From Polytrichum commune (taxonomy: Eukaryota; Streptophyta; Polytrichopsida; Polytrichales; Polytrichaceae): a stretch of DNA of 64,000 nt. Made by a program: the position numbers and the translations under genes. Below, piece by piece: positions 21,496 through 32,031 of this stretch (positions within the stretch are counted from its first letter, which is position 1; the number at the start of each line of letters is the position of its first letter). The notes under the pieces were generated by a model, which was not told the origin of the DNA, did no database searches, and saw nothing but the letters and a program-made list of their open reading frames with translations. Location of the stretch: assembly GCA_950295325.1 (NCBI GenBank), contig OX485809.1:15192001-15256000 (forward strand), given 5' to 3'.

Positions 21496-22495
21496 CCCTT
21501 GAAATAACCACTTCCAGACAACCCCTTTCACACCTAGGGCCAAGGTAATGAGAATTTATGCATACTCACCAGGATTCTTTGGTGGAGCCATGCCTAATGT
21601 TGTTCAAATCCAATGTTTGTTTCTGCACATAACAAAACCCTAAAAGATTAGTTCCATGTGAAATACATTCATGCTCTCAAAGCAAAAAAACAAGAAATTC
21701 TGGTCTCACATTATTAGGAACACACCCTCATTGCATCCTAGTTTGAGCATTCCTCTAGCATTTCACTCAATTCATCACAACCAAGCATCACACAACTCAC
21801 TTAAATTTCTCTAACATATTTGGGTGTGAGATTCTCCAACGAATTGAAACCCTAGTGCACCAGAAATGCACCACATTCTCACAATTGAAACCCTACCATC
21901 AGAAACAAACAAACCCTGGTTCACCACAAACAGCAATTCCAGAATTGGACTTCACAAGCACTACAATGCAACCAAAGCATGAATAGAATGGAAGATTAGG
22001 AGAATGAAATGATTGCTTACAAGTACCAGAATTGGACTTCTCTCCAATCTTTCTTCATCCTCTCACTTTTCTCCACATTTCAGCAATGCCACATTCTGGA
22101 TTTGAACAAGAGTATGGAGAAGTGGGTGGAAGCAAGATGAAGCAATAGAATGGAGAAGTGAGTAGAAGCTACAGAAAGAAGATAATCAAGAAAGTCAGTT
22201 GAAGCAAGAAAGAGAATGAGAATCAGGAAAGTGAGTAGAGGGTGGAGAAATAAGAGAAACAAGAAAAGTAGGAGGAGCAAGAGAATGGAGAGAATGAAGA
22301 AATGTGGAGAGAAAGAGAATGACAAGAATTTAGAAAAGTGGTATTCCAGCAAGAATGAAGAGAGTCCAAAATGAAGATAGTCCAAAAAGAATGAAGAGAG
22401 TCCAGCAAGAATGAAGAGAGTCCAGAAAAGTGGTGGAAGAAAGAAGAGGGAGTTTTGAAGTGAGTCCTCCAATGTGTATGGTGGGAACAAATTAT

Positions 22496-22631
22496 CCACG
22501 GGTGTTCACCCATGGAGTGTAGGCACAATCCTTTTGTCTTCTTTGATGGGATCCTCCATATTACAATTGATTGTTTGTCCGGTGTCATTGGAACACATTG
22601 TTTGTGGTCCCTAAATCCTCCACGGGTGTTC
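22496..22631. repeat. degenerate palindrome and half-site near right end
   Basis: 22496-22516 is a copy with one mismatched arm position (CCATGG). 22620-22631 keeps only the left arm, CCACGGGTGTTC, and is the last unit before the right-end GGGAACGT pair and TIR. Confidence 0.8.
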
Positions 22632-22700
22632 TATCGTACAAAGAAGCAATCATGACGTTCCCATGACGTTCCCCACATTAAAATGAGCGGACCATTTGTC

Positions 22701-22720
22701 TCATTTTAGTTAATATCCCT
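22701..22720 (-). repeat. right terminal inverted repeat
   Basis: Exact reverse complement of 13216-13235. The adjacent inner sequence parallels the left end, including two GGGAACGTC motifs 11 bp apart. Confidence 0.85.
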
Positions 22721-22973
22721 ATTCTCTATTATCACAATCCTAACACACCCTATTGCAACCCACAATCAACTCACCTCCAAGTTCACCCCCTAATCCCACC
22801 ATCTAATGCCTCGTAGTCCCCTCACTTGCTAATAAACTACTTACCTAAATTAATAGTACGTAATAAACCTCATTAACTAAACTATAACATAATATAGTGT
22901 AGAAACTATTAGTTCCCCCCCCCCTTAGTCTACCTCAGTCTCCACCATTCTTCCGAATTACCCAACTGGTTTG

Positions 22974-23435
22974 AATGTGTAGCAACTAACCAGCTGCCTC
23001 AACCCGTAGCAACTACCCCCAACTGATCTAATGTGTAGCAACTAACTAGCTGCCTCAAACCGTAGCAACTACCCCCAACTGGCTGAATGTGTAGCAAATT
23101 ACCCAACTGCCTCAAACCGTAGCAGCTACCCCCAACTGGTTGAATGTGTAGCAACTAACCAGCTGCCTCAACCTCGGAGCAGCTACCCCCAACTGGCTGA
23201 ATGTGTAGCAAATTACCCAGCTGCCTCAACCTCGGCAGCTCTTGCTCAAGAGCCTCAACCTGTAGAGGCGACCTAGCTGGTCTAAATGTGTAGCAAATTA
23301 CCCAGCTGCCTCAACCTCGGTAGCTCTTGCTCAAGAGCCTCAACCTGTAACGGCGACCCGGTTGGTCTGAATGTGTAGCGAATTACCCGGCTGCCTCAAC
23401 CTCGGCAGCTCTTGCTCAAGAGCCTCAACTTGTAG
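22974..23435. repeat. tandem repeat switching from 56/57-bp to 85-bp units
   Basis: aatgtgtagc starts at 22974, 23030, 23086, 23143, 23200, 23285 and 23370, giving periods 56, 56, 57, 57, 85 and 85. The longer units contain an extra ~28 bp around cagctcttgctcaagagcct, itself a short palindrome. Non-coding. Confidence 0.9.
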
Positions 23436-23718
23436 TGGCTGCCCTCGGCTCGCCGCCGAGAGAGAAAGAGAGAGAGAGTCCGAAAACCACACACCCCTTA
23501 AACCCCTTCTAGCTAAAAATAACTCAAGCCTATCCACTTAAATCCTCAACCCCTAAACCAACATGGGAAGGCCCTAATTCAAACAATTAAACACAAGGCT
23601 CTTCCCCTTACTTAACACACACACTCTCAACTTAATTCAACCAAACCCCTAATGCCACTAATCCTTTTAATTAACCACCCCACCTAAGCCTAAGGCCTAA
23701 AACATAATTCCAAACCCA

Positions 23719-23824
23719 ACCTCACTATTTTTTATACTTTTTGATGTTTCAATAATGACGTCAAATGCAATTTCAACTAAATTCTAAGCATAAAACAAAT
23801 GTGAGCCCCCATTTTGGGCTCATA
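23719..23824 (+). repeat. LTR-end-like motif, copy 3
   Basis: ctcactattttttatacttt, a variable middle, then gtgagcccccattttgggct. The layout matches 3421-3526 and again follows a purine-rich tract (23460-23480). Here the end itself forms a short inverted repeat. Confidence 0.5.
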
Positions 23825-25052
23825 TCCGTCATGGCCTGCGCAAACGCTTCACCTGCTACGCCCTCCGCCAGGTCAAGAGTGCCCTCGGAGTCCACTGCCT
23901 TGTTCCCATCCTCCTGCAGTATCTCTTCCACCACTGTAGCAATATCCGAACTGACGTTGGCATTGTCTCCCGCCTTGTTCGTGGTGGCATCGGCCTCAAC
24001 ATCTTTGATGCCGTCACTGCAAACAAACACTTCAAAGGGACATGGCACATCCACAACGCTCACAACATTCAACATGGGAGAGGGGGCCTGTTCTTGTACC
24101 ACCGTCCTCGCCTCCGCCGTCGTTGACGTCAGCGCTGATGTATCCAACAACTTTGTAGATGACGATGGCTCCGTCATCTCTTCGCCTGCACTGCCCTGTT
24201 TAGGGCGTTGATTGTGAATAATCTTTTGCATCATCTCCTCTAGCTGTTTGTGGGACGCTGCCACGTTCTCTCCCAGCCGGGTAACGCTACACTCCAGGTC
24301 CGACACTCGAGTATGCACAAATTCGATCTCCCTTCCATGATCGGGCCGCACTTTGCGTTTATCCTCTTGAAGGCATTGGTACTCCTTGGCGACCTCCACA
24401 TCCACCTCTGAATTGTACAGTGAGCGGTTCTTCAACATTGTCTACAAAATTAGCCAACACATTTGGGAGCGCATATAACATCCATCAGTTGAATCATACA
24501 GGTGACGAATGAATGACTCCACAATAGTAGCCACCTCGAAAAACAAAACCACAAACACAGAAAATGACCTCTGCGGCTTGCATTTGCATGTCTACCGCAT
24601 GCCATTCCAGACGGGGGACGTCGTGCACTACATTCTGCTTCACATGTGCCGGCATAGACAACTCCAAATGACATTCTGCAGCAAGGTGCACGTCAACGCG
24701 TGCATGCCATGTGATTTACTAGCCGTGATACAACCTCTCTCTCAATGGCCTTCATCTGCGCTGTTGGTGACCCCTTCCCTTTTGATATAGAACGCATGTG
24801 TTCAGATTTGGCCTGCGAAGCCTCGGTGGCACGCATAGCCACTAGTGTTTTCCAATGCTCGGGATGCACATCAGCGGGTTTGCCCATGTTGGCATTAATG
24901 AGTTGATTCAATCTCCAACGTATATTGATTAGGACCTTTGTTATGATCGGTTGCATCCACTTCTCACACACTTTGTTGGATTCTCCGCACATCTGCCAAT
25001 CTGCATAGAACACGCGGTCGTCAATTTCCTCACACTTTTGTGCTCCACACAA
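23773..25052 (-). pseudogene. En/Spm-type (Transposase_24-like) gene remnant
   Basis: Two minus-strand frames, 25052-24693 and 24438-23773, look like consecutive exons of a plant transposase of the Ptta/En/Spm (Transposase_24) type. The first has RWRLNQLINANMGKPADVHPEHWKTLV...AKSEHMR, with the W-x-x-L-V and A-K-S-E pattern of that family, and then AIEREVVSRLV. The second opens with a helical stretch and a predicted coiled coil (ECSVTRLGENVAASHKQLEEMMQKI), then a low-complexity Ser/Thr/Glu-rich tail. No catalytic domain or transposon ends were found. The gap 24439-24692 could be an intron. It is probably an immobile fragment, and its 3' part overlaps the LTR-like motif at 23719. Confidence 0.45.
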
Positions 25053-25622
25053 CTTTTCTGTTAGGCATTGGTAGTAAATAAAAGATGAATGTCAACGGAA
25101 GAAGAATCTGACCAACATGACGTCCACATGCCTGCCATGGCATGCGGGGGACAAAAATTCAGTTGAATTTCTGTCTTTCTAAGTTTCCCATGTGTTTTCC
25201 ATGTGTCTCTGTGGATGTCGCACTGGACTTAATGTCACTTCAAATGTCCAACCAGACATGCACATGTCCAACCGGACATGGACATGTCCCTTCAGACGTC
25301 CCACTACAACGACGGCAGATCAGAAACATTACACATAACCACTTGCATGACAAGAAATATGTGCCCAATGCATGGCAAAAACAACTTTCGTTGTAAACCT
25401 GCGTACAGACATTGCAAGAGTCGTTTTCTCTCATGCCGTGGCTAGCCCTTCCACCTCGTCGTTGGGTCCGGGTCCTTGGCGTATTTTTTTATATCCCCGC
25501 ACAACACTGCCTTCATCGACCCAAAGGGTTGTCATTGCGCATCCAGTTCGATGTGTTTCTTCATGCCAGCTTGAACCCCTCCCTTTCGTGCCGAAAGCGC
25601 ATGCCTGGTTTGAATTGCATCG

Positions 25623-26117
25623 TCATTGCCGCCCTCTGAGTCTTCGTTTGCTGAGTCTGTTGGGTATCCTCGGCTGCAAAACACTAGCTGTTGTTATCTC
25701 TTCACTGTAAAATAGTCGCATGTAATACCATGTTATACAACAGACATAGTTGGTTTCGCGAAGTGCATCGACGAACAATGGCAAATACTTCTTCTCACAC
25801 AATGCATAGGTGCCCTTAGTTCTTGTGGCCATGTCCCATATCAATGCGAAGTAGCATTCTAACAAAAACCACTCACAATCCAATGCCCTGTAGCATTCTA
25901 ACAAAAACAATTCACAATCCAATGCCTTGTAGCATTCTAACAAAAACGACTCACTATCCAGTGCCATGTAGCATTCTAACAAAAACGACTCACAATCCAA
26001 TGCCTTGTAGCATTCTAACAAAAATGACTCACTATCCAGTGCCCTGTAGCAATCTGACAACAACGACTCACAGTCCACTGCCCTGTAGCATTCTGACAAA
26101 AACGATTCACAATCCAC
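25623..26117 (-). CDS. ORF with seven 13-residue repeats
   Basis: The first half of this 164-codon frame consists of near-perfect 13-residue repeats of the type SFLLECYKALDCE, encoded by 39-bp direct repeats. It continues without repeats as TYALCEKKYLPLFVDALRETNYVCC. I do not recognise the family. The 39-bp period keeps several frames open on both strands, so coding status is not proven. It sits upstream of, and on the same strand as, the Transposase_24-like remnant and may be part of the same gene. Confidence 0.35.
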   Translation of the reverse strand: MDCESFLSECYRAVDCESLLSDCYRALDSESFLLECYKALDCESFLLECYMALDSESFLLECYKALDCELFLLECYRALDCEWFLLECYFALIWDMATRTKGTYALCEKKYLPLFVDALRETNYVCCITWYYMRLFYSEEITTASVLQPRIPNRLSKRRLRGRQ

Positions 26118-26120
26118 AGT
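25851..26120. repeat. 39-bp tandem repeat, seven units
   Basis: gtagcattct-type starts lie at 25851, 25890, 25929, 25968, 26007, 26046 and 26085, exactly 39 bp apart. Units alternate between acaatcca and actatcca variants, suggesting a 78-bp higher-order unit. Confidence 0.95.
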
Positions 26121-26298
26121 CCGCGGTTGTCGGTTACTGCCAATTCACACCCTAGTATCCTTCTTCGACTAGCATTTTAGGGTTTGATGTCATAGTTGAC
26201 ATGTAGACGCCAGTGAAGACATCCTATCGAACGCCAGTAATGCGCATTGCTGTCGCCGACACAACCACGAAGACATTCTACTCTAACCCTACACAATT

Positions 26299-26712
26299 CT
26301 AAGCATGGGACCTCCCCGTTCCACAATCGTGCGGACAACATACATCAAATGCAAGTGCAGGTGAAGGCAAAATGCACCTCCACGACTGTTCTCTGTCGCT
26401 CATGCCGCCACCGTCCCCGTATTCCTCCGGCTCCTGCGACGACGACGAGGTGACTTCAATTACCCTCGTCTCCTTTGTTGGAGGTGATGTGCGCCTCTGC
26501 ATGTCTCTGCTTCGGGAACTGGCCGCACGGCGTGGATCCTCCCTGGCCTTCGTGCGCTGCTCCTCTCCTGCAAGCATGTGCATGCCTTTTGCAGCAACAA
26601 CCTCCTCGAGGGATGTGAGAGGCGACCCCTCTCTCCGCTTGCACTTGCGATCCCTGCCACGCCGCATCTTCACCAAACAATGCCAGGAGTATGGTGGTGG
26701 AGACAACAACAC
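26299..26712 (-). CDS. unrecognised basic ORF
   Basis: A 137-codon minus-strand frame of GC-rich composition has clusters of Lys/Arg (MRRGRDRKCKRREGS) and a Ser-rich segment (IEVTSSSSQEPEE). It could be the N-terminal exon of the transposon gene at 23.8-26.1 kb, which runs the same way, but competing frames on both strands are also open. Coding status is uncertain. Confidence 0.25.
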   Translation of the reverse strand: MLLSPPPYSWHCLVKMRRGRDRKCKRREGSPLTSLEEVVAAKGMHMLAGEEQRTKAREDPRRAASSRSRDMQRRTSPPTKETRVIEVTSSSSQEPEEYGDGGGMSDREQSWRCILPSPALAFDVCCPHDCGTGRSHA

Positions 26713-29700
26713 ACTGCGAAGTTAGGACGTGGGCGAGGATGGAAGTATGAAGGCTGCGAGGACCTATGACCGCCGTAGCACCTATAGTCGTGCTTGTGCC
26801 TCGACCCAGTTTAGACGCCTATGGTCGCGCGTTTGCACAACGGCCTCTACTGCGGTTGGCATTGCAACGGAGGTCTGGCCTTGGAAAAATCCACAAAGGA
26901 TGTGCAGCAACTACAAATTATGCCTATTGTAGTGCCTATACTACTTAACACAAATAGGTAGGGCAAGAATCACCTCTTTTTGAGGTGGGTTGTGTGGGGG
27001 GTTTCCTGGTGGAGCAGGAGGCATTGAGCTCTGCGTGCCTCGAATGTCATGTACTTTGATGACAACAACGCCGGATTCTTCTGTGCACATTGTGATATGA
27101 GATTGGTGAGAAGCACAACTGCCTCAGAGTCATCCACTATTGCGCACCTCTCCATGAGGAGTGCCCAAAACACCATGGGCACAAGGGGGACCCCGGAGTG
27201 ACACCCGGGACTTGTGGCGCCGTTGGTGAGAGGGCCCAAGTGATCCTAGTGTGGGTTAGGGCCCCGGGCGTTGGGAACGCCTCCCACCCACAAAGTCTAG
27301 GAGGCATGAGGGTAAGGCCAAGAGCTATGCGTAGCTCATGGCGTGGAGATTCTAGAACGCTCAAGAACACCTCAATCGGAGGTGTGAGCTAGGAGTTATG
27401 GCCATTTGAGTGGGGCCAAGGAGTTTCAGTATCTTGTCTTTGAAACCATGTTCTTTATTTTTGGTACTTGCCTCTCCCATGTAAGTGCTCTAAATTTACT
27501 TCATGGAGATGGGCTCCACCTAATTCTGACACCTCCCCTCCCTCACATGGGGGCCACACCGGGGGTCCAACTGCCCCCAACCAACCCGGCCGGTGCAAAG
27601 CCCCTCGAGACCGGGGCTGCCTATCCAGACCAGATGGGATAGTGTCCCAAAGGACTCCTGGCTGGCTGGATGCAAAGAGTGTGGCCCCCGTATCAGTAGT
27701 TTAATGCATTTGGAACTTTGAGAACCCTAAGACCTTATTTTTTGAATTTGTTCCCTAGAGCACGAGAAAGGACACCTCTTGGAAATACCTTACTCCGCGT
27801 TAGGTCCCACCCTACAAGGAGCCGTGTAATCGATTAGCACTCATGATCCTTCTTTGAAGCGTCATCCTTGGGAGAATTTCCATGAGAGGAGTTCCCTGTC
27901 TTTATGAGCACTGTGAAACTGCAGTGTTCTGAGCAGGACGAAATATATATCCTTATAAGCGGTGGTAGTAACACAATTTAGAATCCAAGGAGCATGATGA
28001 GAAGCTCTGGCGCTCGTTTTAAAGCGCTACCCGCAATCCTCTCCGAAAAGACAGAGTGGAAGCCCAGAACCTGATGGGTAGGCATCAGCCAGCTTCAAGA
28101 TTCCTTGCTTTGTCACCTTGCGCTTGACGGCCAAGAATGTCGTGTTTGTGAGGAAGGAAAATTCTGTTTCAGTGTGTAAGTTACTTAGAGGCAGCATGAA
28201 TTCTGTTGTGGTGGAATGCTGTTGAAATTTCGAAAATGCTGTGGTTGTAGATATAGAAGCGCGGGTGTTGTTTCAGTGGGAACGTCGAACACTGAGGCTT
28301 GCTGTGAGTGGAACTGCTGCGAGGGTGTGAGAGTAATTAGCTAGACCTCTGGAGTTTAATTATGAGTTAAGTATGTTCTGGCGATAACGTTTGTCACAAG
28401 AACCACTGCTTTTGTGTACGTTATTTGAGGCTGTCCCCGGGTGCTGTGGAGTTGCCGGAATAATCAGAAAGAGTGAGCAGAAAAGCGAGAGACGGAGGTT
28501 ACGAAGAGATAGTCACTTCACAGAGGAGGTCGCAACCTCGACTTACGCTTAAGTACTCTGTGCGAATACAAACGAAGCAAGAAGACATCTCCTCGTCGCG
28601 TCTCCGGTTCCCAATTTACATCGAGAACTCGTAGCTCCGTGCTCCTGAGATATTGCTGGGATCCCTCTCCCTTTGCTGCAGTGGTTGTAATTCTATCGCC
28701 TTCACAATGAGTGCTTATTATTAAGTAAAAATCAACATAAAATTAAAATAAAATAAATGTTGCTGAGGGGACGGCGCGGTCGTCTTGGCTCCGGCCCGTG
28801 AGGAACGCCTGCCTTCTTTCCTGTTGCAAGATTCGTAGAGGATTGCCGGGAATAGCCACTGATGACATTCCCTAGAGTTTCTCCCATCGAAGACTTGATT
28901 ACATGCACATGACGAGTGAAGGTTGGCCATTGAAGTGCTCATCAGTCATTCTTGGGGCACGGGACCGCAAACGTGGCTTGTGAATTCCTTCTTCTCTCAG
29001 GCACGTACACTTACTATGATATTAACTTCAATCAGTGAGTCATTGCTGCTGGTCCATAAGTTTGGTCAGGCTCACGCTTCACGTCCTTAAGTTACATTCT
29101 ATCAAATCCTTTTTAAATGAAGGGGGAACTGAGTTGCCTGTTCTTGATGTCGTATGTAGTCAGTTCAGTGTGAAGTAGCTTGGTAATGAACAAGAAATCT
29201 GCAGTAAGGTAGAGGGGGTGTTGAATGGTTGTTTTTCCTGTTCGTTATGAAATACAACTCCAATTCGCGAACACTATATTTTGGCTGGTCCACGTCGATG
29301 GAGAAGCCATGTTCAATTGTAGACAGTTTTAGAGCCCACCCTGAACAAATATGAATTTCCAAAGGTGACGAACAGGGAATTATAAATCGATCATATAGCC
29401 CCCCGCTTTGAACCGATCACTTTAGTCTAAGAGGTGCTACTCTTCTATAGAGTTATAAGGGGATTGTTGCAAGTTTTGCGATGGATCGTACTATTGTTCA
29501 AGAGGGATTTTGCAGGGCTGGATACTGGGACTGTAGTCAACGCGGCACAAAATCCAGAGATACAACTGTAACAGCCCCTTCATTTGGGTGTTTCACACTA
29601 ATTTGGGAGGCAAATCTGGGCACATTCATCCTTATCTCACATTGTACCTGGTTTAAGAATACGTTGATCAGTCAATAAATAGTCACCTTGTGCACTGCAA

Positions 29701-31645
29701 GGGAAGTTTGAAGCTCCTTATTCTATTCCAATTTGCAAGGGTTTTGTGCTTTGCAGTGCTCCTTCGCTATTGTGCCTCTGTATGACGCTGTGATACTTCA
29801 TTCGAGTCTTGCCAAACACTGTTCATATTCTAATTTTGCACATAATTTGGTGGTAAGTACTAAGACTTACCTGTCATTGGTAATCGTGTAAGAACAAACT
29901 ACTTATTTGTTAGGAGCTTTTTTACTAAAAAAATTGTCGATATGAAGTACCAGGGTGCAAGTATGGTAAAGTGGACCAAAAATGTGCTCCGGTATACTTA
30001 AACCATAATTTTTTGGGTCGAATGCCGAAAAGTAGTAGCAAAGTGTTGTTTAAATTAGATCATTCTTTTCATGATGACCTTTGTTGTTATGTTGAATACT
30101 CAAACAAAGAAAATCAAGTTGAGATCTTCAATACTTATCATTAAAAGTGATGCTCAAAAGCAAATGATTGAGTCTGGTTTTGGACATAGATTTCATAAAG
30201 TTAACTATTTTGAAGTTGGAATTTTCTTTCATATTCCTTGAATTCACTATCTACTTCAGGGTATCATCACAAAACTTTGTGGAAAACCATCAATGTAATG
30301 TAATTTTATCATACTTTAAACAAATTTCAGACAGTCACTTATTCAATATCACCTACTTGCACACCGCTTCTAACGTCTTCTAAAATATGTAGACTTTTTT
30401 TGGATTTTTTTTGTCATCATAATTTGCTTGGCTTTGGATTAAATTATATGTTTTAGAATGTCTATGGATTTTTTCTTCACAAAAAGTTAGTGTATAGTTT
30501 TGAATCACTTTCAGTGAACACTAGGTAGGGATTAGGAGCTTTCCACTTTACTGTGCTTGCACCCACCAACAAGTGAGAATTGTTGCATATGAGCTACCTC
30601 TCATTTGTGCAACATAAATTCTCAATGCCTAATTGGGTTGTGGCTAATTCATTTCAAATAACACCAACTATATTAAATTGGGATCTTTGGAGATAATTTT
30701 GGTGTCATCAACTAAAAATTGCAACCCCTGGAAGGCATCCTATTTCAGGGTTTTTAGGTTGGATGAATGAGAGGTACGTCATATGTGGATATTCCTTATC
30801 ATTTGAAATACCTACTAGTAATCGTATAAGAAATGTACTACTTATTTATCAAAATCATGTGGTCATGGTTTGGATTTTGGTTCATGATACCTATCATGGA
30901 AGGTGCAATAAAAATGTGCCCCTCTCAAGTTTGTTGGTATATCATTCCAATCGGATTCCACTCGATAGACTAAATTGGGGTCTATGACCTTGCAATAGGG
31001 GTTGATTCAACATACATTAAAAAACCAAAACTACGTTTCCATGCATTTCTCCTTCCTTGTGGTAGGTGTCACAAAACCTAGATGATCTTGGATGCTCAAA
31101 GCTCAAGAAGTTCATTTTGTACATAGTAGTTAAGAACGAACTTGAGAGCTGAGAGGCTGAGAGCTTGAAGAAGTGAAGTTGTTGGTCAAATTGATCAACT
31201 ACCTCATAGAAGTCACTTTCAAATGTCCAGAATGCAAGAGTACAAGCTCTCATATTGTGGGTCCCAAGCCAATGGGCTTTGGAATTTTCTTTGCTTGTTA
31301 TGAATGCTCCGTCGTTTAGTATAAGTCCCCTTCGATATCTCCCTTTGAACATGGCCAGGTTACACTTGCTCAAACTATTGAGAGCTGGAAGATTGGTGAA
31401 GCTCTCAATAGTTGACCTTTGAATGAAAGTTTGTCAACTCCAAATATAAAACTCCTGCATATTGCAAGTTCGAGTTTGTAAAGGGGGCCTGTTGGATCTA
31501 GGTGTTGAATGAATGCAGAGCTCCAGAGATGTCTTAAATGCATGGCCAGACTTGTTGGCCTTGCAACATTTCAGCTAAGGTGACCGTGCCTTAAACAAAC
31601 ATTTTTAGCTCCGGTTCCACTTCTGGTAGGTTATGAAACACTCAA
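26713..31645. other. long stretch without recognisable genes
   Basis: No domain, tRNA or rRNA is visible. About 26960-27720 is GC-richer with short inverted words and looks repeat-derived. About 28460-28720 has 5'-UTR-like composition but no linked coding exon. From 29800 to 31000 the DNA is AT-rich. ORFs here are short and unsupported. Confidence 0.4.
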
Positions 31646-31648
31646 TTA

Positions 31649-32028
31649 GGGCTAGTTCACATGGGGTCCCAAGTCCTAGTCCCAAGTCACTTGAGGTCAA
31701 TCTGTGCAATCTCAGCCATTGAGAGCATGGAAGTTGGGACTTATCACTTCATACGGGGTTCCAAGTTTTAAGTCCCAAATATGGAATGGATGTTTATGTG
31801 GCAACATGTTTTGGAGGTGAGGCTTGGGACTTGTGTTGAGAGTTGGGTCGAGCAAAAAGCTAGACCCAACTCTCAACCCAAGTCCCATGAATATTTTTGC
31901 ATAAAATAATTAAGAGATGATTTTATTGATAATGAACCATATTCTAATGGCTCCTTGAAGCTCAAAAGTTGGGACTTTCTATGTTGGGACTTGGGACTTG
32001 GGACTTGGGACTCCATGTGAACCAACCC
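31649..32028. mobile_element. Tourist-like (PIF/Harbinger) MITE
   Basis: A 380-bp non-coding element has termini GGGCTAGTTCACATGGGGTC (left) and GGGTTGGTTCACATGGAGTC (right, minus strand), flanked by TTA on both sides (31646-31648, 32029-32031), as in PIF/Harbinger. The ends are rich in tcccaagtc repeats. An internal palindrome lies near 31845-31880. A related fragment is at 59826-59942. Confidence 0.8.
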
Positions 32029-32031
32029 TTA

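Larger units (their letters stand above)
13216..22720 (-). mobile_element. palindrome-rich 9.5-kb transposon with H3-mimic gene
   Basis: Both ends carry the identical 20-bp repeat GGGATATTAACTAAAATGAG in inverted orientation (13216-13235 and 22701-22720). Inside each end are two head-to-tail GGGAACGT motifs (13270 and 13283 on the left; 22662 and 22673 on the right, minus strand). Next comes a copy of the 22-bp palindrome that is dispersed throughout the element and that I found nowhere else in the window. All recognisable reading frames run on the minus strand. Target duplication is uncertain: TAT abuts both ends if the left end is moved one base outward to 13215, and a 7-bp CTATTAT lies at 13208-13214 and, offset by six bases, at 22727-22733. 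GG-starting TIRs occur in MULE and PIF/Harbinger elements, but no known transposase was identified, so the superfamily is open. Confidence 0.75.

Noticed and set aside
20921-21543. Overlapping ORFs on both strands with recurring HGCSPVG motifs
   Set aside because: They are produced by the palindromes themselves. The array's 53-bp period is not a multiple of three, and they overlap the putative promoter of the real gene.
21570-21591. Alternative first exon MAPPKNP before GTGAGT
   Set aside because: Splicing to the AG just before 20976 would shift the frame and stop after four codons. Kept only as a possible non-coding leader exon.
25823-26155. Plus-strand Thr/Pro/Ser repeat ORF
   Set aside because: It is the complementary frame of the 39-bp repeat; the repeat length keeps both strands open.
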